Program-made: the position numbers and the translations under genes
Notes under the pieces: model-generated
What the model was told of the DNA's origin: nothing
Databases searched by the model: none
The model's input: the letters and a program-made list of their open reading frames with translations, nothing else
Source: Azospirillum lipoferum
GTDB taxonomy: Bacteria; Pseudomonadota; Alphaproteobacteria; Azospirillales; Azospirillaceae
Length of the DNA: 64,000 nt
Direction of reading: 5' to 3'
NCBI RefSeq assembly: GCF_024170005.1
Contig: NZ_JALJXJ010000005.1
Coordinates: 310,001 to 374,000 of the forward strand
Shown here: positions 26,574 through 36,055 of the stretch, one piece after another
Layout: the number at the start of each line of letters is the position of its first letter
Numbering within the stretch: the stretch's first letter is position 1

Positions 26574-28252
26574 GACGCCACCAGTCCGGCCGGGTCGCGG
26601 CTCTTCATCGGTTCCTGCGGCTGGTCGAGGTCGAGCACCAGCGAGGCTCCCTGGAGGATGCGCGGGTCGTGCGAGGCGATGACCACGGTATGGCCGGCGC
26701 GGGCGAGGTCGATCAGCGTGCGGTAGACGACGGCGGTGCCGTCGGCATCCAGCCCGTCGGTCGGCTCGTCGAGCAGGATCAGCCGCCCGCCGACCGCCAG
26801 CGCGCGGGCGAGCGCCAGCCGGCGGCGATGGCCGACCGGCAACTCATTGCCGAAGTTGCGCAGCGGCGTGTCGAGCCCCTGGGCGCAGTCGGCCACCGCG
26901 CGGTCGGCGCCGGCACGGTGCAGGACGGCTTGCAGTTCGGTTTCCGACAGACGCGGGTTGGCGAGCAGCAGGTTCTCGCGGATGGTCCGGTTGAGGAAGA
27001 CGGGTTCCTGCGGCAGGTAGCCGATCTGCTGGCGCCACCAGAGGGGGGCGAATTTGCGGATGTCGACGCCGTCGGCCAGCACGGCACCCTCCTGCGGATC
27101 GGCAAGCCCGGCGATCAGGCGGATCAGCGTCGACTTGCCCGACCCGTTGCGGCCCTTCAGCACCAGGATGTTGCCGGCGGGAACCGACAGCGACAGCCGG
27201 CGCAGCAGCGGGGTGACGGCGCCGGCCGGGGTATAGGTCAGGTCGCGCAGTTCCAGCGTGCCGCCGTAGCGGGGCAGGCTGGTGCCGGTCGGCGGCTCCA
27301 CCGCCGTGCGGGCGAACTGCTCCAGCCGGCTCTGCGCCTGCCGGGCCATCGCCAGCGATTCTCCGATCTGCGCCAGCCGGGTGAAGGGGGCCAGCGCCCG
27401 GCCGACCAGCAGGTTGACGCCGATCAGCGAACCGACGTCCAGTTCGCCGCGAACCACCAGCACCGCGCCGGTGGCTATCACCGCCACGCCCTGGAGCGCC
27501 TGGAGGCTCTGCGCCATCGACTGGGCGCGGCCCTGGCGCATCGACATGCGTTCGCGCAGGGCTCTCAGCGTCTTCGCCGCGCGCTGCCAGTCGCCGAGCA
27601 GCGGCTTGGCGCCGCCGAACAGCGCCACCGCATCGCGGCCGACGATGGCGGAGGTGACGAGGCCCTGCGCGTCGGCGCCGGCCTGGGCCACATCGCGGCC
27701 GACCGAGCGCATGTCGGCCTGGGCCAGCAGGCCGGCGGCGATCGACAGCAGGGTGAAGAGGACGCAGATCGCCGCCAGCGGCCAGGAGACCAGCGCCACC
27801 ACGAGGATGAAGCCCAGCGCGAAGGGCAGATCGAACAAAGTCGCCAGATTGGCGGAGCCCAGCGCCGCGTCGATCTGCTCGGGCGCCCGCATTGCCTCGC
27901 GCCGGGCGGCGTCGCCTTCGGCCGAGCCGGCGCCGCTGCGCGCGGTCAGCAGGATGCCGAAGGCGCCGGTCGCGAGATTCTCATGCTCGGTGCGGCCGAT
28001 GCGGCCGGCGATGCCGAGGCGGACATGGCGGAACAGATGTTCGAAGGCGATGGACAGCACGACGCCGACGGTCAGCGCCGCCAGCGTGGAATCGACGCCG
28101 TGCGTCACATACCGGTTCAGCACCAGCATGGTGTAGAAGGAGGAGGCGAGGCCGAGCAGGTTCGCCGCCAGCGATGCCGCGAAGACGCGGGCCGTCAGCC
28201 GCAGGTTGGAGCGCAGCCGCAGGAGCAGCAGTCCGATGGCGCCGCCGGTCAT
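26570..28252 (-). CDS. Type I secretion ABC transporter with an altered signature motif
   Basis: A 560-residue permease-ATPase. Six membrane segments in the first 300 residues precede Walker A GRNGSGKST, Q-loop YLPQEPVFLNRTIRENLLL, Walker B LILLDEPTDGLD and H-loop IASHD. The ABC signature, normally LSGGQ, reads LPVGH (ELPVGHRRRLALARAL). There is no N-terminal C39-like domain, so it resembles the PrtD/LapB-without-CLD types. It is flanked by a TolC-like and an HlyD-like gene with 4-base overlaps on both sides, and its probable cargo is the giant exoprotein upstream. Confidence 0.85.
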   Translation of the reverse strand: MTGGAIGLLLLRLRSNLRLTARVFAASLAANLLGLASSFYTMLVLNRYVTHGVDSTLAALTVGVVLSIAFEHLFRHVRLGIAGRIGRTEHENLATGAFGILLTARSGAGSAEGDAARREAMRAPEQIDAALGSANLATLFDLPFALGFILVVALVSWPLAAICVLFTLLSIAAGLLAQADMRSVGRDVAQAGADAQGLVTSAIVGRDAVALFGGAKPLLGDWQRAAKTLRALRERMSMRQGRAQSMAQSLQALQGVAVIATGAVLVVRGELDVGSLIGVNLLVGRALAPFTRLAQIGESLAMARQAQSRLEQFARTAVEPPTGTSLPRYGGTLELRDLTYTPAGAVTPLLRRLSLSVPAGNILVLKGRNGSGKSTLIRLIAGLADPQEGAVLADGVDIRKFAPLWWRQQIGYLPQEPVFLNRTIRENLLLANPRLSETELQAVLHRAGADRAVADCAQGLDTPLRNFGNELPVGHRRRLALARALAVGGRLILLDEPTDGLDADGTAVVYRTLIDLARAGHTVVIASHDPRILQGASLVLDLDQPQEPMKSRDPAGLVAS

Positions 28253-29673
28253 TGCTGGTCTCCCTTGCCGCGCTTGCGCTTCGTATCCTTGTTGGCGGGA
28301 GGCGCCGGCTCGGTCTTGCCGGGCCCGTCAAACAGGCCGCGCCCCATCGCCGCCAGCTTCGGCATCGGTTTGGTCTGGATATCGGCGGCGTTGAGCCGGC
28401 CCATGGCGGCCAGCATGCGGTAGCTGGCGAGAACCAGTTCGGTCTCCGCTGCGGCGGCATCGCTGCGCGCGTTGATCAGCGTCGTCTCGCCCGACAGGAT
28501 GTCGATCAGCGAGCGGGAACCCAGCTCGCGCTCCGCCCGCGCCACGTCGAGGAATCCGGCGGCGAGGCTGGCCTGATCGTTCAGCAGCTTCACCTGCGAG
28601 CGGGCGCTTTCCAGCCGGTTCCAGCTGTTGCGGACGGTCTCCAGCACGCTGCGTTCCTGGTCGGCCCAGTTGGCATCGGCCGCCCGCAGGTCGGCCTCGG
28701 CGAGGCGGACGCTGTTGATCGCGGTCAGGCCGGTGTTCAGCGAGAAGGTGACCTGAAGCTTGAACAGCAGCTCGTCTTGCCGTCCGGGCTGGCCGGCGAC
28801 GTTGTTCTTCATGTTGCGCTCGACATAGCCCTCCACCCGCGGATAGAGGCTGCGGCCACGCACCGACGCCACCGCCTCCTGGGCCGCCGCCGTGGTCAGC
28901 GCCAGTTCCTGGAGGCGCGGGTTGTGGCGGCGCGCCTCCTCCACCGCCGCATCGATCGACACGGGTAGGGCGGCCTTGGTCATCGCCAGAACCTCGGCGC
29001 CATCCAGCCGGAAGGGCACATGGCCGAAATAGGCCTGGAAACGGCTGAGGGCCGTCCGCATCGCCTCTTCCGCCGCGACCCTGCGGGCCTGGGCGCCGGC
29101 AAGCTGGCTCTTGGCCTGGAGAACATCGGTGGAGAAGCCGTAGCCTTCCTGAAGGCGGACCTCCTCCAGGCCGGTCTGGCGGCGGATGTTGTCTTCGGAC
29201 TGGCGGGCGAAGGCGAGCAGACGATGGGCGCGGACGAGGGTGGCGTAGGCGCTGAGTCCCTCCACCAGCAGTTCCTGACGGGTGCGTTCCACGGCGATGT
29301 CGGCACGCACCACGGACACCTGCGCCCGGCGGATATCGGCGTTGGTCGCGTCGAAATCCCAGATCAGCTGTGTCGCGCGCACCGACAGCTGCTTGGCGTT
29401 CAGGTCGGTGTTGGGAAGGCCGGCCGGCTTGTTGGTGGTCTCGCGCCCGCCATTGGCCGACAGGCTGAGCGTCGGGTACCAGCCGCCATGGCTGACCCGC
29501 AGGGCGTTGCGGGCGGACTCGGCCGCCGCCTCCGCGCCCCTCAGCCGGTCATGGGTGTCCGTCGCCTTGCCGATCAGGGAGATCACGTCGTCGCGCGGTG
29601 ACGCAAACACAGGTTGCGTCATGCCGCCAAGAAGCGGAAGCAGGGCCGTAGCAAAAAGAAAGAATTTGCGCAT
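28249..29673 (-). CDS. TolC-family outer-membrane channel
   Basis: A 474-residue outer-membrane efflux/secretion protein. The signal peptide (FFLFATALLPLLGGMTQPVFA) is followed by two TolC-type repeats with long helices, including ARNALRVSHGGWYPTLSLSANGG near the start, typical of the OEP family, and HNPRLQELALTTAAAQEAVASVRG in the second half. I start at ATG 29673 (AGGA 5 bases upstream) rather than the open frame to 29721. It should complete the type I system as the outer-membrane exit duct. The C-terminus has a basic Lys/Arg tail. Confidence 0.87.
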   Translation of the reverse strand: MRKFFLFATALLPLLGGMTQPVFASPRDDVISLIGKATDTHDRLRGAEAAAESARNALRVSHGGWYPTLSLSANGGRETTNKPAGLPNTDLNAKQLSVRATQLIWDFDATNADIRRAQVSVVRADIAVERTRQELLVEGLSAYATLVRAHRLLAFARQSEDNIRRQTGLEEVRLQEGYGFSTDVLQAKSQLAGAQARRVAAEEAMRTALSRFQAYFGHVPFRLDGAEVLAMTKAALPVSIDAAVEEARRHNPRLQELALTTAAAQEAVASVRGRSLYPRVEGYVERNMKNNVAGQPGRQDELLFKLQVTFSLNTGLTAINSVRLAEADLRAADANWADQERSVLETVRNSWNRLESARSQVKLLNDQASLAAGFLDVARAERELGSRSLIDILSGETTLINARSDAAAAETELVLASYRMLAAMGRLNAADIQTKPMPKLAAMGRGLFDGPGKTEPAPPANKDTKRKRGKGDQQ

Positions 29674-29808
29674 GAGGGTCCTGGAGATCGCCGTCGGCTT
29701 AAGCTTAGTGGCTAGCGACAATGGCGAACATAGCCGACAACCCTTACTGGGCTTTAAGACAAAACAGTGTTCAAATTCCTAACAAATCCTCTAAATTTGT
29801 CAGTCTTA

Positions 29809-32800
29809 TTAGGCATGCGTGATGTGTTGCACGTTGGATGCGTCGCTATTTTGCTGGTGATGCTGGTCGAAGAGGTGAGGTGCTGCGACTGAATCCGAAA
29901 AGTGAGAAAGAGCATCTTGCGGTGCAATCGCACCCTCGGCGGGTAGGCCGAGGCCGGATGTCAGCAGGGCCGCAAAGTTGGTGACCGCCGGTGCCGCCTG
30001 TGGCTGGATTTGCACCTGCGCGGCGGAGGAGGCCTTCACGTCGAAGGCGACACCGGCGACCATATGGCTGCTGCCGTCCGCCATCGTCATGCTGGTGGTG
30101 CCGAGGATGCGGCTGCCGGCCAGGGCGGCGTCGCTCGGGCTCGCGGTGGTGGCGATTGCGCGGATGCCCGCCTCCGTCAGCCCGAGCAGTTCGTTCGCCT
30201 GGCTCATGCCGTCGCTGTTGGCGTCCTGCCAGACCTTCAGGGTGGCGAAGGTCTCGTCGGTCGCATCCAGGCGGCCGTCATGGTTGCGGTCGAGGGAGGC
30301 GAGCGCGTCCAGGCTGCTGTTGAAGCCGCTGCCGAACTGTTCGGAGACCAGTTCGTGAGCATCGTCGATCCGTCCGTTCCCGTTGCTGTCCTGCACGAGC
30401 AGGGCGTTGCCCGGCCCGATCCAGCCGGTGCTGTCGGCGATGCCGTCGCCGGTCACGTCGAAATGGATGCCGTCGGACAGCGGGCGCAGGGCCAGCCCGT
30501 TCCCGGTCATGTCCAGCACGATGGGATCGCTGGCGACGGTGGTCAGCTTGATGTTGTCGACGCGCAGGATCGGGTTGACGCTGTTGTCGGTCGTATCGGA
30601 GGTGCCGAAGCCGAGCGACAGGGTGCTGTTGGCCGAAACCACCACGCTGAAGCTGCCGCTGGCGCTCGCATCCTTGGCCAGCAGCGTCACCACCCCGTTG
30701 ACGCTGACGAAGGCGAAATCATGATAGCCGGGGTCGGAGAAGGTGAAGGACCAGTCGAAGGTCAGCGTGGTGTCCTGCGTCACCGTCACGGTCGTGCCGA
30801 GCTTCATCGCATGGCCGGCCGACGGAACCGTCCCGGTCGCCGCGGCGATGGAACCGTGCGTCAGGCCGAGGAAGTCCTCAAGCTGGGTCGGCGTCTGGCC
30901 GACCGCCGAGGTGAGCGTTGCCTCATGGCCGTCGCCCGTCGAGCCGATGCTGGTGCCGCCGGTGTAGGTCCAGCCGCTCAGCCCATTGTCGAAGGAGCCG
31001 TTCGGGACCAGCACGCCGGGGTGCAGGGTCACGCTGTCGGTCGCGCTGGAGAAGGCGCTGCCGGTGCTGGTGTCCATCGCCACCTTGGTGCCGGCTGTTC
31101 CGCTGGTCTGGTCCCAGGCATGGATGGTCAGGGCAGCGTTGACGGTGGCGGGCACCGATGCATTGGGCTGGAAATACAGCCGGTCGGTCGGGCGCAGCAG
31201 CAGGGCGGAGTCGCTGTCATTGACCGTTCCGACGAGGCTCCAGGTCGAACCACCGTCCGTCGAGAACCACCAGTGCCCATAGCTCTCGTTGGTGCCGACC
31301 AGGGCGATGCCGGTCACGGCACCCGCATCGCCGTCGGTGACGTTCGCCGGACCGGTGCCGTTAAGACCGACCAGCTTCGACACGGCGATGCCCGCGGTTC
31401 CGGCCGTGGGGGCCGCAAGAGCCTCCGCCGCGACGGACAGCGTCAGGCTGGTGTCGGCCAGAACAGGGGAGGCGTTGGGCGGCACCACCGTGACGGCAAC
31501 CGAAGCGCTGGCGGTCAGCGGCCCGCCATCCCCGCCATTCCCTTGGTCATCGACCAGGATATGGACGGTGTCGGCACCGGTGTAGGAGGACGCGGTATAG
31601 AGAAGGCCGTTGGTGGCGCCCAGCAGGCTGTTGATGGTCGCGAGCGTCGCGCGGACGGTGACGGTGTCGGTTCCGTTGCCGGTGATAACGGCGTCGGTTC
31701 CGCCATCGGCAAGTGTCAGCGTCCCGTGTCCGGCGGACAGGGTGATCAGCATCGGCGCCGACCCGGCGTCGATGTCCGACACCGAAAGGCCGGTGACGGC
31801 GACTGCCACACCCTTCACCGTCGACAGCGACGTGGTGCCGGCGGTGACTTGCGGGGCGTCGTTCACCGGCGTGACGCTTCCGGTCAGCACGATGGTGTCG
31901 GCGCTGTAGACCGTGCTGCCGCCGACACCCTGGGTCAGATCGACATGGCTGCCGATCAGGGTGGAGCCTCCGCCCTCCTCGATCAGCCGGACGGTCAGGG
32001 CCGGGGTGGTGCCGTTCCAGTCGGCCGAGGGCACGAAACGCAGCCGGTCGGCGGCAGCGATCACCAGGGCCGATCCTTCCGAAACGGAGCCCACGGCCGC
32101 CCAGGCGGTGCCGGTCCAATATTGCCAGACGCCCTGTGCCGTGGTCGCCGCGTTGCCGACGATGGCGATTCCGGCGAAGCCGTCGGCCGTGGATCCCCCG
32201 GCCACGGCGTCGGCCGCGTCGGAGAACAGGCTGCCGAACAGGCTGGTGACGGTGGCTCCGGCCGGGTCGGCGGTGTCCTCCGCGATCGCCGGCAGGGTTG
32301 CGGCGGTGCCGGTGGCGACCGGCGCGTCGTTGACGGCGTCGACGCTGCCGGCCAGCGTGACGGTGTCGGCGCTGTAACGGCTGGTCCCGCCGCCCATGGT
32401 CGATGTAACCCGCTCGCCACTGATGATGGCGCCCAGCGAATCGTCCACCAGCCGCACCGTCAGGGCCGGGGTGGCACCGTTCCAGTCGGCGGCGGGAAGG
32501 AAGCGGATCATCGTGCCGGCGGCCAGCAGCAGGCCGTTGCCGGCGCCGGCCGCACCGATGTCGGTCCAGGCCGATCCGGTCCAGTATTGCCATGCCCCTT
32601 CGGCCGCGGTGGCGGCATTGCCGACCACCAGCACGCCCGCGAAGGCGTTCGCCGTCGACCCGCCGGCAACCGCGTCGATGGGGTCGGAGAACAGGCCGCC
32701 GAACAGGGTGGAGACGGTCATCCCGGCGGGATCGGCGGAATCCTCCGCGACAGGCGCCAGGGTGGCCGCCGTTCCGGTCGCCACGGGTGCGTCGTTGACG

Positions 32801-35778
32801 GCGGTCACGCGGCTGTCGAGCAGGATGGCGGAAACGCTGTAGGGGGTGGTTCCGCCGACGCCGAGGCTCTTCAGATCGACATGGTCGCCGCTGACGATGG
32901 CGCCCGCGGACTCGTCGACCAGACGCACCATCAGGCTTGGGGGCTGCCCGTTCCAATTGGTGACAGGCAGGAAGCGCAGCATCGTCTCGGCGGACAGCAG
33001 CAGCGCATTGCCGTCCGACGCCGCGCCGATCGCGACCCAGCTGCTGCCGTTCCAATATTGCCATTCGCCCTGGGCGGCATTGCCGGGGTTTGCGACCACG
33101 GCAACGCCGGCGAATTTGTCGCCCGACACGCCGAACACCGCATCGCTCGGGTCGGAGAACAGCTTGCCGAACAGGGTGGAGACGCTGGCGCCGACCGGGT
33201 TGGTGCTATCCTCCGTCACGGAGTCCAGGACGGCCTGCACGCCGGTCGCCACCGGGGCGCCGTTGACGGGGGTGATGGCGAGGGACAGCTGCGCCACGTC
33301 GGACGACAGGGGTGTGGTGCCTCCGGTTCCGGCGAGGGTGAACAGGCGGTGCTCGGCACCGCTGAAGCCACCGGTCCATTCGTCCCCCACCGCCCGCAAT
33401 TCCAGGGCGGGCGCCTGTCCGGAGGCGCCCGTCGCGGGCAGGAAACGCAGCAGGGCATTGCCCGGCAGCACCAGCGCCGCAGTTTCGGCGACCGACCCGA
33501 CCGCGATCCAGCTGCTGCCGTCGACGCTGTATTGCCAGACGCCGAGTTGCGAGCCCTGGTTCGCCACGACCGCGACGCCGACCACGCTGCTGCCGGTCTC
33601 ACCGGGGCGGAACATCGCCTCGATCAGGTGGAAGACGGTGAAGCCGGCGGGGGCGGTCGTCCCCTCGGCGATCGCCAGCGCCTTTGCCAGGGCCGCCGCG
33701 TCGAAGGACGGCGACAGGGTCGGCGCCGCGGCGTGGTGTTCGACCGTTACGGTGGGGGTGGCGGGCAGGGTTGGCGTGATGGTCGGCGAGCTGGTGCCTG
33801 CGCTGTCGGTGGTCGCGTTTTCGATGGCGCGAACCGCCGACTGCACCGCCCGCTGCTGGCTTTGCGCCGCGACGGCGAAGGCATCGCCGGTGCTCAGCGC
33901 CTTGGTGACCGACGGTGCGGAAACGGCTGGCCGTGCGTCCGTGGACGCGGTGGAGTGGGCGGAGCTGTCGCCCGTGGCGCCCTTGTCCACGGTGCCTGAC
34001 AGATCGAAGCTGATGGACTTGAGCGCGGTCTCGCCCGTCGCCGACTTTGCCGCAGGAGGAGAGGAGGCGTCAGGAGCCGGGGGCTTTCCGTCGGCGGACG
34101 CATCGGCCGCAGCCTTCTCGCCGCTGCTCTCCTTTGCATCGCCCTTCGTGTCGCCTTTGTCGTCCGACTTGGCGTTTTCCTTGCCGTCCTTTTCCTTTCC
34201 GCCATCGTCCTTCGCTTGGGGGTCTTTCGCCTGAGCGTCCTTCGCCTGGGCGTCCGCCACCTGCTCGACGGCCTTGCCGTCGGTGCTTTCGCTGTGCTGG
34301 GCGCCGTCCTTGGCGGCCTGCTTGCTTTCGCCGGTCTCCTTGGCAGCGGCGGCTTTGTCCGGGTTGGCGAGGTCGGCCATCGCCTTGTCCTGGGCGGACA
34401 CCGGGACTTCGCTGGACTGGCTGTTCTGTTGGACGGTGTCGGCGGCCTGACGGGCTGCCGCCAGCGCCTGTCCTGCGGACCGTCCCTCCGCCAGGGCCTG
34501 TCCCAGGGCGGCACCGAAGGCAGTGCCGGTTCCGCCGAGGGCCTGGACGGCCTGCTGGACATTGTTGCCGCTGGCGAGTGCCGCGACGAGCGGGTCGGCC
34601 TTCACGCCTTTCGTCGTCTCCGCCGACAGGGCGGTTGCCGCGGCAACGTCCTGCCGCGCCGTGCCCAAGGCGCCGGACGGCTCGTGGCCGGTGGAGAGGG
34701 CGCCGCCCAGCGCCTGCCCGAACCCGCCGGCCGCGGTTCCGTCAAAGCCGGCCGCCGTGGCGAAGGACTTCACGGTCTCCGCCACGTTGCGGCCGGACGC
34801 CAGCGACGCCACCAGCGCGTCGGTCGGCTTCGGCGGCACGGCGGCGGCGGTCTGGCTGGCGGTCATCTCTGCCTGGGCCCGAACCGATGCGCCGAGGGCC
34901 GCGTCCGGCGATCCGCCGCGGGCCAGGGCATCGTTGAGGACGCTGGCGAAGGCCGGGCCGCTCACGGCGCCTTGCGCCTCCGCACCGCCGGAGGCCAGCG
35001 CGGTCAGCATGCGGTCGCCGTCCGACTGCACGACTGTTGTTGAGTGTGTCAGAAGCTCGCTGCTGGCACTCGCTTCCCTGGCCGCGGTCACGGCGGCAGT
35101 GGACTCGGTGCCGCTGGACAGCGCCCGTTCCAGCGTGTCGGCGAAGTGGCCGTTCTGGCCGGCCCCCAACGCCTTGACCGCATCCTGAACCCCGGCGCCG
35201 GAGGCCAGCGCGGCGGTCAGCTGTTCCGCCGGGGAGAGCGGTGCCGCTGCCGGTGCGGTCGTCGGGACCGCCGGCGCATTCAAGGCCTGCGACAGGGCGG
35301 CGATCGGGTCCGCCGCGCCCGCCGGTCGGGCGAGCGGGTCCATCACGCCGCTGAACAGGGCGGCGGACAGCCTGGCTGCCGCCTCAGGGGTGGGCAAGGA
35401 CTGTGCGTCCATTCCCTGACCCTGCGCCAGGGCGATCGCCACCTTCTGCTCGCCGCTCAGGGAAGCCGCATTCTGCGTCGCCTGGACCATGCGCTCGGCG
35501 GCACCGGCCGCGATCCGGTTCGCCTGGAGGATGGCGGCATCCGGCGTGGACTGCGCACCGAGACCATTGGCGAAATCATGCATCCAGCCTTCCGCGAGCG
35601 CGCCGGCGGCGGTTGCAGGCAGGCCTTGACCGCTCAAGGCTGCCGCCATCTTTTCCCGCACCGCCGGCAGCGCGTCCGGATTCCCGCTCAACAGCGCCCC
35701 TGCCGCTTCCGAAGCGAGCGCCTCGGGGATGATCAGGAGCGGTGCGGAGGTGGTTTCGGCCGTCACAGGGTCTGTCAT
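29809..35778 (-). CDS. Giant type I secreted repeat exoprotein / adhesin
   Basis: A 1,989-residue protein. Residues 1-460 are Ala/Gly-rich with imperfect units built on ALASG..VQ.AV.ALG...F...L..AL..G...A...AR. Residues 465-575 are a highly charged Lys/Asp/Glu linker with short tandem repeats (AQAKD). About 710-1590 holds five Ig/VCBS-like units with a W-Y/S-x-G-x-x-W-x-x-V/I-G core; three (about 840-993, 994-1150, 1151-1305) are close copies joined by VNDAPVATG. About 1590-1750 is a jelly-roll-like domain. Residues 1795-1875 contain three EF-hand-like loops (DSNGNGRIDD, DRNHDGRLD, DANSDGMSQ). No RTX nonapeptides were seen. ATG 35778 has AGGG 5 bases upstream. Confidence 0.8.
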   Translation of the reverse strand: MTDPVTAETTSAPLLIIPEALASEAAGALLSGNPDALPAVREKMAAALSGQGLPATAAGALAEGWMHDFANGLGAQSTPDAAILQANRIAAGAAERMVQATQNAASLSGEQKVAIALAQGQGMDAQSLPTPEAAARLSAALFSGVMDPLARPAGAADPIAALSQALNAPAVPTTAPAAAPLSPAEQLTAALASGAGVQDAVKALGAGQNGHFADTLERALSSGTESTAAVTAAREASASSELLTHSTTVVQSDGDRMLTALASGGAEAQGAVSGPAFASVLNDALARGGSPDAALGASVRAQAEMTASQTAAAVPPKPTDALVASLASGRNVAETVKSFATAAGFDGTAAGGFGQALGGALSTGHEPSGALGTARQDVAAATALSAETTKGVKADPLVAALASGNNVQQAVQALGGTGTAFGAALGQALAEGRSAGQALAAARQAADTVQQNSQSSEVPVSAQDKAMADLANPDKAAAAKETGESKQAAKDGAQHSESTDGKAVEQVADAQAKDAQAKDPQAKDDGGKEKDGKENAKSDDKGDTKGDAKESSGEKAAADASADGKPPAPDASSPPAAKSATGETALKSISFDLSGTVDKGATGDSSAHSTASTDARPAVSAPSVTKALSTGDAFAVAAQSQQRAVQSAVRAIENATTDSAGTSSPTITPTLPATPTVTVEHHAAAPTLSPSFDAAALAKALAIAEGTTAPAGFTVFHLIEAMFRPGETGSSVVGVAVVANQGSQLGVWQYSVDGSSWIAVGSVAETAALVLPGNALLRFLPATGASGQAPALELRAVGDEWTGGFSGAEHRLFTLAGTGGTTPLSSDVAQLSLAITPVNGAPVATGVQAVLDSVTEDSTNPVGASVSTLFGKLFSDPSDAVFGVSGDKFAGVAVVANPGNAAQGEWQYWNGSSWVAIGAASDGNALLLSAETMLRFLPVTNWNGQPPSLMVRLVDESAGAIVSGDHVDLKSLGVGGTTPYSVSAILLDSRVTAVNDAPVATGTAATLAPVAEDSADPAGMTVSTLFGGLFSDPIDAVAGGSTANAFAGVLVVGNAATAAEGAWQYWTGSAWTDIGAAGAGNGLLLAAGTMIRFLPAADWNGATPALTVRLVDDSLGAIISGERVTSTMGGGTSRYSADTVTLAGSVDAVNDAPVATGTAATLPAIAEDTADPAGATVTSLFGSLFSDAADAVAGGSTADGFAGIAIVGNAATTAQGVWQYWTGTAWAAVGSVSEGSALVIAAADRLRFVPSADWNGTTPALTVRLIEEGGGSTLIGSHVDLTQGVGGSTVYSADTIVLTGSVTPVNDAPQVTAGTTSLSTVKGVAVAVTGLSVSDIDAGSAPMLITLSAGHGTLTLADGGTDAVITGNGTDTVTVRATLATINSLLGATNGLLYTASSYTGADTVHILVDDQGNGGDGGPLTASASVAVTVVPPNASPVLADTSLTLSVAAEALAAPTAGTAGIAVSKLVGLNGTGPANVTDGDAGAVTGIALVGTNESYGHWWFSTDGGSTWSLVGTVNDSDSALLLRPTDRLYFQPNASVPATVNAALTIHAWDQTSGTAGTKVAMDTSTGSAFSSATDSVTLHPGVLVPNGSFDNGLSGWTYTGGTSIGSTGDGHEATLTSAVGQTPTQLEDFLGLTHGSIAAATGTVPSAGHAMKLGTTVTVTQDTTLTFDWSFTFSDPGYHDFAFVSVNGVVTLLAKDASASGSFSVVVSANSTLSLGFGTSDTTDNSVNPILRVDNIKLTTVASDPIVLDMTGNGLALRPLSDGIHFDVTGDGIADSTGWIGPGNALLVQDSNGNGRIDDAHELVSEQFGSGFNSSLDALASLDRNHDGRLDATDETFATLKVWQDANSDGMSQANELLGLTEAGIRAIATTASPSDAALAGSRILGTTSMTMADGSSHMVAGVAFDVKASSAAQVQIQPQAAPAVTNFAALLTSGLGLPAEGAIAPQDALSHFSDSVAAPHLFDQHHQQNSDASNVQHITHA
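31869..33264 (-). repeat. Three tandem copies of a ~155-residue VCBS/Ig-like unit within the exoprotein
   Basis: Each unit begins VN-APVATG or similar, continues with a TEDS/AEDS/AEDT-x-PxG-xxVSxLFGxLFSDxxDAV segment and a WQYW-GS/T-AW core, and ends with NWNG-x-P-L-VRL. Boundaries are about 33264-32805, 32802-32334 and 32331-31869. More distant relatives of the unit flank the array (around 33651-33270 and 31434-31014). The high similarity of the three central copies suggests recent duplication and a likely site of length variation between strains. Confidence 0.7.
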
Positions 35779-35781
35779 CAC

Positions 35782-36055
35782 GGCCCTTTCGCCGGTGCAT
35801 CAGTTGCCAGTAGCAACCAGCGATAACACCGCTATTTTCTGAAAAATATCTGAACGCCGTCATCCGGAGAGGATGAAGCTGCAAAATTTTCCCGATGGTA
35901 AAACCGTGCTCCGGGTAGGTTCTTTAGTTTAGGGGAGTGTGATATTAAAAACCGTTACGCAGGCATTGAGTGGCGCCGATGCGAGACGGGCCGATATGTT
36001 GCGATGTTCTTCGGTCCGATATTTCCCGACGTTCGGATTTCAACAATCGCCAGCT
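35782..36055. promoter_or_regulatory. Leader and probable promoter region of the exoprotein operon
   Basis: This 274-base gap separates the exoprotein start from the end of the LacI-type gene. Both flanking genes read leftwards, so it must hold the exoprotein promoter. The part from about 35,830 to 35,960 is noticeably AT-rich. I could not choose a -35/-10 pair with confidence. Confidence 0.45.

Noticed and set aside
30010..33999. A 1,329-codon + strand open frame opposite the exoprotein
   Set aside because: It mirrors the repeats of the - strand gene, is rich in Gly/Arg/His and has no start signal or recognisable fold.
34200..34275. Short tandem repeats in the charged linker, considered as a CRISPR-like array or minisatellite gene
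   Set aside because: They are in-frame AQAKD codon repeats of the exoprotein, with no spacers.
35590..35620. A LapG-type cleavage site (TAAG) near residues 57-60 of the exoprotein
   Set aside because: A four-residue match in an Ala-rich region is expected by chance, and no LapG/LapD gene is in the window.
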